Assembly (NCBI GenBank): GCA_011032825.1
Contig: JAADJZ010000013.1
Span: forward strand, 1,178,001 to 1,242,000
Origin: Massariosphaeria phaeospora
Lineage: Eukaryota; Ascomycota; Dothideomycetes; Pleosporales
DNA length: 64,000 bases
Direction: 5' to 3'
Below are positions 31,441-42,483 of the stretch, piece after piece. Each line of letters begins with the position of its first letter. Position 1 is the first letter of the stretch. The notes under the pieces were generated by a model. It did no database searches, was not told where the DNA came from, and saw nothing but the letters and a program-made list of their open reading frames with translations. The translations under genes and the position numbers were made by a program.

Positions 31441-31495
31441 TGTCGGCCTACTCTTCGGTGAGAGGATTATAGCTAATAAAAACAAACTTTAGGCA

Positions 31496-31592
31496 ATCCT
31501 CCCTACAGTCTAAGAGCTTTTAGCAATAGGTAGATGATCTGCCTTAATATTTACTAAGCCCTATTGTATCTAGGATACTAGGTAGTGTCTAA
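31496..31592 (+). repeat. Single diverged fragment of the 184-bp repeat family
   Basis: Aligns by eye with the first half of the units at 52151-52702: shared blocks include AAGCCCTATTGTATCTAG and ATACTAGGTA. Same orientation. It ends where the downstream half of the unit would begin. Confidence 0.6.
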
Positions 31593-31863
31593 TTCGAGCC
31601 AAACTTCAACACCTGCGAACCGTGGTTGCGCAGCATCTGCTGCAAAAAAAATATCGTTGCGAACCATTTCTGTTGCGTTTGTAATTAATAGGTAGTCAAC
31701 ATAGTCAGCAATGACTGAACGACTCAAATTGATCAAATAAAATAAATAAATAGGGATCGCAAAGGTAAGAGAGTGGTTGCGCATCCGAACCCATGGTTTG
31801 ACCCTGCGTACTACTACATTGTTCGACCCATGACCATATATATGATTCGCCGTGTAACATGAG

Positions 31864-33598
31864 TCAAGCAGACTTGGTTTCATCGAGCCTTTCACTCAGC
31901 TCAATTTGCTGTTTTTTCTCGTCCAAGTTATCCGGTAGCGTTCCCAGCGCACGTTCACCAAACAGCAAATCAATCTCCTCGAGAGTGAGCTGTTTAGTTT
32001 CCTGTGAAGCGTAAGTACACGCAGCAGTCATCCACAAAGGAATACATACCTTGAACATGAAGAAGATCGTAGGAAACGTGACGCAAATATTAAACGCCAC
32101 GAAGATGAAGTAGAACTTGTACGTGATTTCGCCGAGGCCGATGGGCGACACTTGAGACCACACGGTGCTAACGAGCCAGTTGCCAAATGCAGTCGCGAAT
32201 GCGGATCCGCGGCCGCGAATGCTGAGAGGCATGATTTCTGCGGCGGAGTCAGTTTTATGCTTTCCAGATAGAAGCATGGTAACTTGCCTGAAGCATAAAC
32301 CCACGAGATTGGACCGAACGAGACGCTAAAGATACAGGAGACGCAAAACAAGAAGAAAACTCCGGCGCCAGAGAGGCCATCCCTACGAGAACCGGTGGCA
32401 CCAGTGACTTGAGAGCCGATAACGGCCTCACATATGAGCGCAATGGTGATGGCGACAGTACCGAATAAAAGGGGCTTTCTTCGTCCAACGCGGTCAAGAA
32501 TGAGAGTGATGAAGATCAAATTGAAGATGGGTCCCACGATGTTGTAGATTCCTATCACGAGGACATTTCGGTCACCAGTTATGCCGAGATTGGTGTAGAG
32601 TATACTAGAATAATAGCCAATGACGTTGATTCTGGTCTTGTCAGCTGGGATCCGGAAGATAGAGAAGAGAAAAGGGCTCACCCTGTCATCTGCGTAAAGG
32701 CTTGTGCAAGCGTTGCATGCATCAGCCTGGTTCTCCACGCTTTGACCTTGAACATAATCAACCAGCCCGGGGCCGTGATAGCCTTCTCGGCTTCGATAGT
32801 TAATTTGATCTCGTTGAACTCGGTCTGGATCCAGTCGTCGTTGGTGCCATCGTAATGAAGCTTCTTAAGCACCACAAGGGCTTCCTCAGCTCGGTCAGTC
32901 TCGACTAGATGTCGTGGCGACTCGGGAAAGAAGAGAATGCCACAGATGATGATGATACAAGGCAAACATTGAAAGGCAAGAGGGAAGCGCCATGAAAAGG
33001 AGCTCGTCTTCGGGACTTTCGAAGACCCATAGCCGACCCAGGTGGAAACGATGAAACCAACACCGATCATTTGCTGCGTCAGTCCGACAATCAGACCTAA
33101 TAATTTTAGCAAGATCTTCAAAGGCCTGGGACATTCAACATACCTCGGATCTTTGGGTGCGCGCATTCTGCTTGATAGATAGGAACGGACATGGAGAGAA
33201 GCCCAACAGCCCACCCAGCAAGAATGCGACCGACTAGAATCATGGCCAGGCTCTGAGCACTGGCCTGGAGAGCAGCGCCCACTAGGTTGATTATCGCCCC
33301 GATCATGATAGTCCATCGTCGACCGAACCGGTCCATCGTCAGCCCGCCCCTATATAGCGGTCAGTAGACGTAGGTTAATCGAAGAGAGTCTTTCGTCTTA
33401 CATCAACGAGCCAAAGAAGGCTCCGCCCGAAAACGTCGAGTTGATGGCCCCGATAGTGGGAGACGTCAAAGTGGTTTTGAAAAAACTCAGGAAATTGGGC
33501 GATGCAATCACAATGGTCATGACGCCGCTGTCATATCCGAAGAGGAAGCTGCCTGTGGCAGCGAAGACGGCCAAACCGATGTTGAACCAATATCCCAT
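31864..33598 (-). CDS. MFS sugar transporter (sugar porter family)
   Basis: Plasma-membrane sugar:proton symporter type, 12 predicted helices. Exons: 33402-33598, 33144-33349, 33096-32682, 32631-32288, 32237-32050 and 32001-31864, joining in phase to 495 aa. Introns are 47-52 nt; the fourth is GC-AG (donor GCAAGT). Family motifs: GYDSGVMT in helix 1, DRFGRRW after helix 2, PESPRHL before the central loop, DRVGRRKP after helix 8, and ETKQLTLEEID at the end of the last helix. An upstream in-frame ATG (33637) would add 13 residues; the shorter start MGYWFNIGLAVFAA fits the family better. It lies between a GH31 alpha-xylosidase and a divergent GH3 gene, so a xylose- or glucose-containing oligosaccharide, or monosaccharide, is the likely cargo (inference). 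Confidence 0.9.
32238..32287 (-). other. GC-AG intron in the sugar transporter
   Basis: 50-nt intron with donor GCAAGT and acceptor CCGCAG. It joins WVYAS to EIMPLSIRG, the conserved porter sequence. Second GC-AG intron in the window, same donor as in CTF18. Confidence 0.8.
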
Positions 33599-34189
33599 GA
33601 TTGCAAATTTGTTGACAGTGTAAAGATGTAGAGACAATTTTCGTCAGGGAAGACACTTTAGTTTAACTAAAGTATTTCCCAGGTGCCGCTGCCTCGGTCT
33701 CGCGCTTGTCGCTCCCATCTCGACCCATCGAACGCGGAGTCAGGCCCCCTCGCTTCCAATAGATTCGCCGCGAAGAGGATACTGCGAAGAGGATAGTCGC
33801 GCGACTAACATGACGGTACAGGTTGTGTCGTATGTTGTTCGGGTAGATGCGTCCGGGGACGTTGGGGTTGAGTGCGGGGACGGCAGCCATTCTAGATTTT
33901 CCACCAATCAGCGGGCGCCAAAAACGGACCGTTTACAAGCGTCAACGGCGCTCCACCTCCTCCTTGTCTCTCGCCCGTGCGCTGTGCATGGACCAAGCTG
34001 GGCATGTGGGGACTCTCGACGGAACGCGCGATTCTCTTCCGGTAATACAGGGAACCATTTTGACCCGGTGAACTCTAAGGGGCGGGCCGAGGTGGAGAAC
34101 TGCAGGCACCGACATCATCGACCATGGCGGCCATCTATATCTGAGATGGATGTACTTGTCAACCAGGTAACAACCACAGTTTCTGAAAG
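33599..34189. promoter_or_regulatory. Divergent promoter between sugar porter and GH3 gene
   Basis: Only 591 bp separate the start codons of the leftward porter and the rightward GH3 gene. The region holds a 19-nt palindrome (33655-33673) and a CCAAT sequence at 33904-33908. Shared control of the two genes is plausible. Confidence 0.6.
33655..33673. promoter_or_regulatory. Perfect 19-nt palindrome near the porter start
   Basis: ACTTTAGTT-T-AACTAAAGT: two perfect 9-nt arms around one base, 57 bp upstream of the transporter ATG. Could be a dimeric regulator site; no factor is assigned. Confidence 0.45.
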
Positions 34190-36587
34190 ATGCTCTCCTT
34201 TGCAAACTTGGTTCTGGCGTACCTGGCCTGTCTCCCCGTTGAAGCGTACGACATAGTCCGCCGGCAAAACGCGCTCAATGCCACGTATAGGAATCCGGGG
34301 GCTCCTGTTGAGGACCGAGTGTCGGACCTTCTTTCGCGGATGACCATTGAGGAAAAAACAACGCAGCTCATCCAAGGCGATATCTCCAATTGGATCAACA
34401 CGACGACCAATGCCTTCAACTACAGCGGGCTGGTGTGGAACATGGATCAAAGAGCCGGGCAGTTCTACGTCGGATATCCCATGCCTCAATCCTGGATCAG
34501 TGCGGGTATCCGGAAAGCTCAAGATTACATCGTCGAAAACACAACCCTGGGGATTCCCGCTCTTGTTCAAACGGAAGGCATACACGGGCTTCTGGTCGAG
34601 AATGCGACGATCTTCAATAGCCCCATCGCACATGCTTGCTCCTGGGACCCTGAACTGGTACGTGCGATGGCCAGTGTCATTGCGAAAGAATCCAAAGCTC
34701 TAGGGGTCAACCAAGTATTCGCCCCCCTCGCTGACCTTGCCCGCGAACTCCGTTTTGGTCGCGTGGAAGAGACGTACGGTGAAGATCCCTATCTGGTCGG
34801 CGAAATGGCGTATAGCTATGTCACAGGAGTCCAGGCAGCAAATGTCAGTGCCACGGTCAAGCATTTCGCCGGTTTCTCTGCACCGGAGCAAGGTCTGAAT
34901 ACTGGGCCTGTACACGGGGGACCAAGGGAGCTTCGGACGACGTGGTTGCCTTCTTTCAAGAGAGCTATCATCGATGCGGGAGCGTACAGTATCATGGGCG
35001 CTTACAACAGCTACGATGGTATTCCAACGATCGCGGACCATTATCTCATGACAGTTATTCTGCGCAACGAATGGGGATACGAGTATTGGCTGACGTCTGA
35101 TGCTGGTGCAACCGATCGTTTGTGCTGTGCGTTTAGAATGTGCCGGTGCAAACCCATCGACTCGGATGCTGTTACGTTATATGCCCTGCCTGCAGGCAAT
35201 GACGTGGAGATGGGAGGTGGCTCGTACAATTTCGAGAACATTCCGCAACTTATCGAAGATGGAAAGTTGGATGTCCAAGTTGTCGATACAGCGGTTGCTC
35301 GACAGTTGCGGGCGAAGTTCAAAATGGGTCTTTTCGAGAACCCTTATCAAGGCGCCGCGCCAAATCGAACGAAAGAATTGATTCACAATGCCGAGGCGGT
35401 CGAACTTGCACGGAGGTTGGATGCAGAGTCGATCGTACTTCTGGAGAATCGAAACCAAACGCTCCCCCTAAAACACGATGCGAATGTTGCTGTCATCGGG
35501 CCCATGGCAGACTTCATGAATGTAAGAATCACAATCGACCTTTCAGCACTTGCGTACTAACACCTTGCAGTTAGGCGACTATGTCGTCTACCGCTCGCAG
35601 TACAACCCATCCAACGTCAATCCGCTGCAGGGCATTCGCAATGCTTCAACTGGCCGTGTCACGTACGCCAAAGGGTGCGAGCGCTGGTCCACCGATGATT
35701 CTGGATTCCCGGAAGCTATCGCAGCAGCCCAAGCAGCCGACGTCGCGGTCGTAGTCGTAGGGACGTGGTCTCGAGACCAGCAAGAGTTATGGCAGGGGCT
35801 GAACGCTACCACAGGCGAGCACGTTGACGTTGCTGATCTGAGCCTTGTAGGCGCAATGGGGCCCCTCGTACAAGCCATCATCGAAACGGGAAAACCGACA
35901 GTTGTCGTCTATTCGTCCGGCAAGCCAGTTACTGAACCCTGGATTTCTCGTTCTGCGTCCGCCTTGGTGCAGCAGTTCTATCCAGGCGAGCAAGGTGGGC
36001 ATGCTCTAGCTGACGTGCTGTTCGGTGACGTCAATCCAAGTGGGAAGCTTGCCGTATCTTTCCCACATAGCGTTGGCACCCTTCCCGTGTACTACGACTA
36101 CCTCAATTCTGGACGTGGCACTAGTCCGGACGCTGGCGCTATTCTTCCCAATGGTACGCTGCGGTTCGGTCATCAGTATGTTCTTGACAACCCCGAGCCG
36201 CTCTACGAATTTGGTTATGGACTCTCATATTCCAACTTCTCGTACTCCAGCTTCCGCCTCTCCCAGACTACAGCCTCGCAGACCGACACTATAACCGCCT
36301 CCATAAGCGTGACCAACTCTTCTCCGCGAGACGGGAAGGAAGTAGTACAAGTCTATGTCCAGGACGTCATCGCTTCTGTTGTGGTGCCCAATATGCAACT
36401 GAAAGGCTTCAAGAAGGTGGTAGTGAAGGCTGGCGAGAGCTTGGATGTTGAGATTGAGTTGCGCGTAACGGAATGGAGTCTCTGGAACCTCAAGATACAA
36501 GAGGTAGTCGAGCCGGGAGAATTCGTGGTCTGGGTGGGAAGCAGCTCGAAGGACCTGAGAGCAAATGCGACGGTGACTGTAAGGTAG
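34190..36587 (+). CDS. Secreted GH3 beta-glucosidase/beta-xylosidase
   Basis: Exons 34190-35521 and 35571-36587 (49-nt intron, CTAAC branch) give 782 aa. Residues 1-20 look like a signal peptide. The GH3 N-domain runs from about 40, with VQTEGIHG, RVEETYGEDPYLVGEM and KHFAGF (substrate-binding Lys-His). LTSDAGATD holds the likely nucleophile Asp near residue 304. The C-domain (VVVVGTWSRDQQELW..., PGEQGGHALADVLFGDVNPSGKL) and a fibronectin-III-like end (GKEVVQVYVQD, LKGFKKV) complete the three-domain layout. Members remove terminal beta-glucose or beta-xylose from oligosaccharides outside the cell. Divergently transcribed from the sugar porter. Many N-x-S/T sites fit secretion. Exact substrate unknown. 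Confidence 0.9.
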
Positions 36588-36878
36588 AGGTTCGGGCGAC
36601 AATAGGAACATATCGGTGACCTAGAACTGCTTACGGGTGTAGTAATTGCTAAATTAACTTGTCTAGTAAGCCTGCGCAAGTGAAGAGAACTCAGGTGGCG
36701 AATGCCCCGGGCGTGAGGCGGCCACCGATCGGGCAGGCGCGGCTTAGTCATGCGACACGATAATCTAATTTGCACCTTCCGCCTCACCACCACGCATCTT
36801 CACACACTCGACAACACCGACTGTAAGTCTTTAAGCTCCACCTCTACTCTTCGTGCGGGCTAATAGATCGCAGCACTC

Positions 36879-38891
36879 ATGAGTCAACAATCTGGAGGTC
36901 CGCCTCCACCAGACGGCCCACGCGGCCAAGACAGTAAGCCTCACTCCAAACGGCAGGATAAAAGCTCACACAGTGCAGACCAACCTATACTGTCGGCTTT
37001 GCCTTCGGTCAAACCCCAAAAGCAGCCGCCTAAGAGCCAGGCTGCAGCGAGCCGCTGGACACCGGCACAGGTGGCGATGCGGACAAAGCTGCAGGCGATC
37101 ATAAAACAGCGTGCTGACTTCATCGAGACGGAGGCCGAGAAGGCCCTCCGTCGCGTTCCATTTGAGAGCCTCGTAGATGACATGGATCAGTTCGAGGAGT
37201 GCATGGAATTCGACGACTTGTATGATCAATACAACGCTCAAACGTTCGAAGCCGCAGAGCGACTCTCTTGGTCGTCAGTCGCAAAGGGTCAACACTCGCA
37301 GCCTGCTTTAGCAGCACAGAGTAAGACCAGCGTTAAGACACCCGCGCCAGGCAAGCGGCCAAAGCTTCACAGCCCCGAATCGATTGAGCTGTTGCAAATG
37401 GGCGGCCTCCTGCCCCTCGATTACGGGAAGGACACGGCCAGCGGTCAAAACTTGCAGTCTGCCCTCGCAGCACAAAGCACGACCAGCGCCAATGCCCCGA
37501 CAGAGGAGAAGCAAAAGCTTAGAAGTCCCGAATCAATCGAACTCCTGGAAATGGATGAAGAATACGGGCGCTATCTTTCTCGTCTCTCTCTGGTCAGCGA
37601 ACAAACGCCGTCGAGCGTATCACATACTGCCACGACGATGGGGCCTCCAGGACAAGGTTCAAGGCGTGGAGCTGGAAACCGGCAGTCAAGGGGCGTGGAT
37701 AATGCAGCCCTTGGTGGCCATGCCCCGCGAGGCGGCAATACCCCCAGAGGCAGCAATACCCCCCGAGGTGGCAGCACACCAGCCCGTGGCAGCAATGCTT
37801 TCCAGGGTGGTCATGCCACGGCTCGTGGAAATTCCTCTCAAGGCGGCCATGCCGCAGCCCAAGGCGGCAATACCAATCAAGGCTCGAAACCGTTTACGAA
37901 ACCGGCTTTTGACCCCGAGACCCAAAGGGACTTCTCGCGCTGGAGGTCCTATACCGGGCATCCCAGAAGACAGGTAATCGCCGTGGGCAACGGGACGCAC
38001 GCGATCACTCACACGGTCACGAAGCTCGAACCATTGCGATATGGTGGCACAAGAGAGCTTATGGACTTGGGTCTCTGCGAAAACCATTTCATGCCTGGCG
38101 AGGAATGTCCGTTCACTTGGGAACAGTGCCCGCTGCGCCATTAGTACATCGATCAAGTGGAAATAAAGTGGATCAATCTCGAATGGCTACAAACTATTCG
38201 GCATCGGGGACCCTACGGTAGCCCTGATAACGATGCATCCGTATATCGAGGCGTCAGGCGATGTTACATCAACGGCACAGATTGGTTTGAAGGACATGAT
38301 CTGGCAATCCTACATTCCAATCCACGCGCCTTGCCACCATTCAACCCAAAACCATCCGCGGCCAACCATCCAACCGCCAGTGCCACTACCGGCACACAGG
38401 ATTCCCAAAAAGGCAGCTCTTTTGAGTCAACCATTCCAAAATGGCAGGAACACAGTTGGAGGCCAGCTTCTGACCCCAAGATCTACAAAGACTTCTCCAG
38501 ATGGCAAGGAAATCCAGTCCCAGACTTGGAAGTTCCCATCGTCAAGGAAGGTCGGCAGATCGTCGTGAAGAAACTCGACCCTGATGGGTATGGTGGCACA
38601 AGAGACCGAGTTGATCTTGGTCTCTGTGGGAACCATTTCATGCCCGGGAAAGAGTGCCCGCTCAATTGGCAAAAGTGTCCTCTGCGACACTGGGCCATAG
38701 AGCAAGGCCGAGAGATGCTGTGGGTTGACAAGGGTTGGCTTGAGGTGATTCGCTGTGGCGGCTACAAAGGCCCTTTCATTGCCCCCGATCATCCCCTCTG
38801 GCATTATAAAGGCATTCGTCGATATTATGCTGACAATAGCAGTTTCTTCGAGGGTCAGAGCCCGGGGTGGGCGTTGGTTCGGAGAGAATAG
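36879..38891 (+). CDS. Duplicated CCCH-like motif protein interrupted by an in-frame TAG
   Basis: One frame runs from ATG 36879 through a TAG at 38142-38144 and on to a stop at 38891 (670 codons). Residues 1-330 are low-complexity, with a Gly-rich repeat (about 268-345) built on G-G-N-T-P-R/G-G-H-A. Two homologous modules follow. Module 1 has LGLCENHFMPGEECPFTWEQ then CPLRH, ending at residue 421. Module 2 has LGLCGNHFMPGKECPLNWQ then KCPLRHWAIEQ. Both fit C-x9-C-x6-C-x3-H, like a widened CCCH finger. Module 2 has Trp exactly where module 1 has TAG, and homology continues after the TAG (EWLQTIRHRG versus GWLEVIRCGG; RGVRRCYINGTDWFEGH versus KGIRRYYADNSSFFEGQ). So the TAG is most likely a TGG-to-TAG mutation: either a recent pseudogene, or a 421-aa truncated product. 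Confidence 0.65.
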
Positions 38892-39377
38892 GGGAGGAAA
38901 TGGGGAGAATGCCGGGGAGAAGGCTGGGAGGAAGGGAATGACGTAGTGTCACTATCACTACTTAGATAGTTCTCAATTGATGGATCTTTCACTTATGGTC
39001 CGGACATGACGCGGGGCTATAATCTAACATGTCAGCTATCACTCGCACCACCTCGACATTCCCAACTTACCAGTATCCTCATTGCCTTACACTCTTTCCA
39101 TAACTCTAGAGTTTTTCGTCCCAACAGATTCCCCATGAACGCACCCTGCGAGTTATCCGTCTCCAAGGCCGGCGGTTTGGACGGGAGCGAAATGAGAGAT
39201 GGATGGACTGGAGTGAGCCGATAGGGGGATATGGAAGAAGTCTGGTAACGCTCTTGTATATGCTTCAGGACCAGATTTAGTGGTATGAAAGTTAGTGGGC
39301 ATCGGCGCATCTGTGGTCTCGAGATCCTGATACGGGAAAGCGGTTCCATTATTTCCTAGGTCCCTTCTCTCAAACGC

Positions 39378-40590
39378 TCAATCTATCTCCACATCCTTGA
39401 ACCAAGCATGGTCCAAAGCCTGCTGAGCCGAGATACGCCTCGCAGGATCCAGCTGCATCATCTGTGTGACAAGTTCCCGAAAGGGAAGATCCTCGACGTC
39501 TTTCCAATCATAAAACGGCTTGTAGGAATGGTAATCGGCAACGCGGTCATCCCAAAGCATGCCGAGGACCTGGCAGCTGAGTTTGTTATCCCCTACGTGC
39601 GTAATGAGCCCATTGAAACTTTCCCGATCAGGAAAATAGGATATTGAGCGCTGGAGGCGGACCATTTCCGGGAGTGCGCCCGCGGCCTCGTGCTTTTTGG
39701 AGTCGGCATCAGGACCGAAGATTCCGCGACCAAGCATGACATAGATGCACTGATTCTTTTAGCGACAAATATCTTCACGAGTACGAAAAGGAATATTCAC
39801 CACGGCTCCAAAAGAGTATATGTCGGTAGGCTTGTTGAGTTCGCCCTTGAGGTGACCTTCTGGACTGCGCCAATTTTCGTTTCCGGGGAGCATCCCTTTA
39901 ATGCATCTTCCTTTGGGGAGATAGGCCGCGTTTTCAAGGTCTGTGATCTGAACGCGCTGGATTGACATTTCTTGACCCTCCTGTTGGTAGTCGACCATGA
40001 TGTTGTCTGGCTTCACGTCTAAAAAACTCTTAGCTTAGAGTTGTATACAACAATGAGGACAACTTACCTAGATGAACAACGTCTTGACTGTGGAGCTCAG
40101 ATATGCCTCGTAAACCTGCTTTAAGGATCTGTCTTCGAGCTTTGACTGGGACACCTCCGCGTATGACGCTTAAAAGGTCATCGGTCAAGTACTTGTATAC
40201 GAATATACGCTGGTTCGGGATTCTATCGCATGGTAGCCGTATATAAGAACTTTCTCTAAGGTTAGGTTGAATCAAATCGTTGAAGTTAGAATATATCGCT
40301 TCGGGGATATCCTTCAGGACAAATTTCTCATTCCCGGATCTGCAATAGTTAGCATAGGCTATTGGTAAAATAACCAGGTGCACTAACGTCGCGAGCCACA
40401 CCCGACCAAAGTGTGCTCTTTCTTGCATTAACTCCTTGAACTGGTACAGTTTTCCAGATGAGCCCGTCCAATCCGTGGATGCCATGCTGAAATCCCTCTG
40501 AGGAAAAGCAGGTCTAACTCTGTTCCAATTACGGCTACGGATGACTCGATGAATACAGGAAACGCGAAATCCTTGGATCAGTGCTTTCAT
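39378..40590 (-). CDS. Protein kinase-like protein with altered core motifs
   Basis: Exons 40388-40590, 40068-40339, 39801-40018 and 39378-39749 (introns 48-51 nt) join in phase to 354 aa; a second ATG at 40485 would give 319 aa. C-lobe kinase features are clear: catalytic loop VVHLDVKPDNIMV (HLD instead of HRD, Asp, Lys and Asn kept), then ITDLENAAY in place of DFG, WRSPEGHLKGELNKPTDIYSFG (APE helix and F-helix Asp), and a final LDPARRISAQQALDHAWF typical of CAMK-type ends. The N-lobe is short: FGRVWLAT replaces a normal glycine loop and KFVLKDI may hold the ATP-binding Lys. DLE for DFG keeps the metal-binding Asp, so activity is possible but unsure. It resembles an expanded dothideomycete kinase-like family as I recall it. 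Confidence 0.75.
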
Positions 40591-41433
40591 AGTTTGGTTG
40601 CGGCGTAGTTGATAAGAGTAGTGCGTTTCGAGAAGGAGTTGGAGGTCGAAGATGCCGAGCGAATGGAAAAGTTGGGCGCTTACGGTAGTAACAAGCGCTA
40701 CAGAACCGGTAAGCGGAGTAGGCTAGTCTGTGTTGGTCAGATAAGACAACCTTGGAAGAGAGATTTCGATCGTTCGAAACCTCCTCATGAACGACATCAA
40801 TATTAAGCTTTGGCCCGTGATGCAGATGTATATTTGTGATGCTGATGCACATGAGCCAATGGCATGTGCTGTGCCGCAACCGCCACTGGCGCGTAGAGCC
40901 CGGTGTTGCGGAATGTAGACCTTCAAATTGACTGCTACCGCTGTTGACGCATATTGAATCTGCATGTTGCAGCGCTTAACACCCTTGTGGTATGGCTGAG
41001 AAATACGCGCGGGGACATGGCCTCCGGTGAGTCAGGTATCGAAAGATACTAATGTTAGATGCTGTGCCGCAGCGCTTCGATATTTTCGATATTCAGGCAG
41101 TGCATGAAATCCAACAACTCTGCAATTACTATCACACTTTCGCGATACCTTAGCATTCTCTTTACAAAAACTGGGGCCTTCGTACGGCTACGTCTTGGCG
41201 GGTGTTCTATCTGCCTATGCACAGCGCTTATAGCTCTGACGCCAGTCACTCAGAGGTATAGACTATATATACATGTCAGTTCACATTATTAGACTAAACA
41301 GCCACATCTCGTTCCCATTTTCCATCTAAAAGCATCTCTCTCTTTGATTACAATTCGACTTCCAGACTCTTCGCCCAATTCTTCAACTGTCTTCGCATCA
41401 ATTCATCACGACACAAGTTTTCTTTTCAACAAG
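40591..41433. other. Intergenic, no gene seen
   Basis: Shared promoter space of the kinase-like gene (leftward) and the small gene at 41434 (rightward). Only short unsupported frames. Confidence 0.5.
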
Positions 41434-41765
41434 ATGTATAGAGCCAGCCAAGCAATCAAGAGAATCCTCACGTCTTCAGGCAAGGAGATTTCCGTTGAAT
41501 ATGTTACCAAGACGGATGCCTGGGAACGCACCTATATCGCCCCAGAAAGGATGGCCGAATTTGCTTCAATCGTTGAGAAATACAAAGACAATTTGCAGCC
41601 GACCACGGAGAAGGTTGCGATTAAGTGAGTGGGCTCACATAAACACAGTAACGAACGATGAGGCTGATTTTGTTTAGAGAGGCAGAACACCCCAGCACAA
41701 ACGATCCAACACCACACTTCTCGGCGTTCGAATTGGACAAGGCCGACAAGGTCGTTGCGTCCTAG
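41434..41765 (+). CDS. 92-aa protein of unknown function, two exons
   Basis: Exons 41434-41624 and 41678-41765 join in phase across a 53-nt GTGAGT...TTTAG intron. The protein begins MYRASQAIKRILTSSGKEIS, has a KTDAWERTYIAPERMAEFASIVEKY segment that looks folded, and an acidic/Pro end. No signal peptide, membrane helix or known motif. A frame open upstream to 41344 would add 30 residues from a C/T-rich leader that looks like 5' UTR. A small accessory gene; function unknown. Confidence 0.55.
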
Positions 41766-42483
41766 CACTACTACAAATAAGCGAACTGAACGTTGAAGTT
41801 TGCTGATCTGAAGTGGGCACGGCCAGAAGGCTAACAGACGCCTGAGATATCGAATATCATGTGCAGCCTCACTGATAAAAGTTTGCGCGAATGCTTAAGG
41901 GGAGCCTCATTTCTATGCAGCCTTCCTTACTGATGGGAATGTTGTTAGAGGGATTTGTGTTTGATGTGGATCGTCTAACGGTCATTACTATTATTCATGC
42001 GTTATTCGGTGTTATGGAATTATAAGGGACTATTTAGTGGTATAAAGTCGAGCCTGAGCTGTCCTCTGAGCTCAAGAAGCGGGTACGCGCACGTGGCTTT
42101 CACACTACTTGGAACATACATAGGTCATTGCGTGGCACTAGGCTGGAAATAATCCAGCGGTCCTTTATATGGTTCCGATCCCTCGCTGATTGCTCGAAAC
42201 GTTTGGACTGATGGAACAGAAACCCGAGATATAGCGACGAATCGTTTCACGTAGAACATGTCTTGGATGTGGGTGGAAATGACGACATAGACGTGGAGAC
42301 GTTTTTCCGGTATTTGCCACTAGCAGTACACCACTTATGCGGAACGACTGCCGGCGTTACCCTCGACTCGTATCTAGCTTGAAGAGATCACTAATTGTCC
42401 GAGGGAAATTAAATCAGGTAATATTTTTGCTCGCAAGCCCGGACTTAACAGTCAAGTGAAGAGACTAAGATTAGAAAATGAAA
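41766..42483. other. Intergenic, no gene seen
   Basis: About 0.7 kb between convergent genes. No coherent frame, repeat or RNA was recognised. Confidence 0.5.

Larger units (their letters stand above)
31061..31863. other. Spacer with decayed repeats
   Basis: Promoter of the GH31 gene on the left. The rest is AT-rich and carries the short tandem repeat at 31368-31440 and the dispersed repeat fragment at 31496-31592. No gene. Confidence 0.5.
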
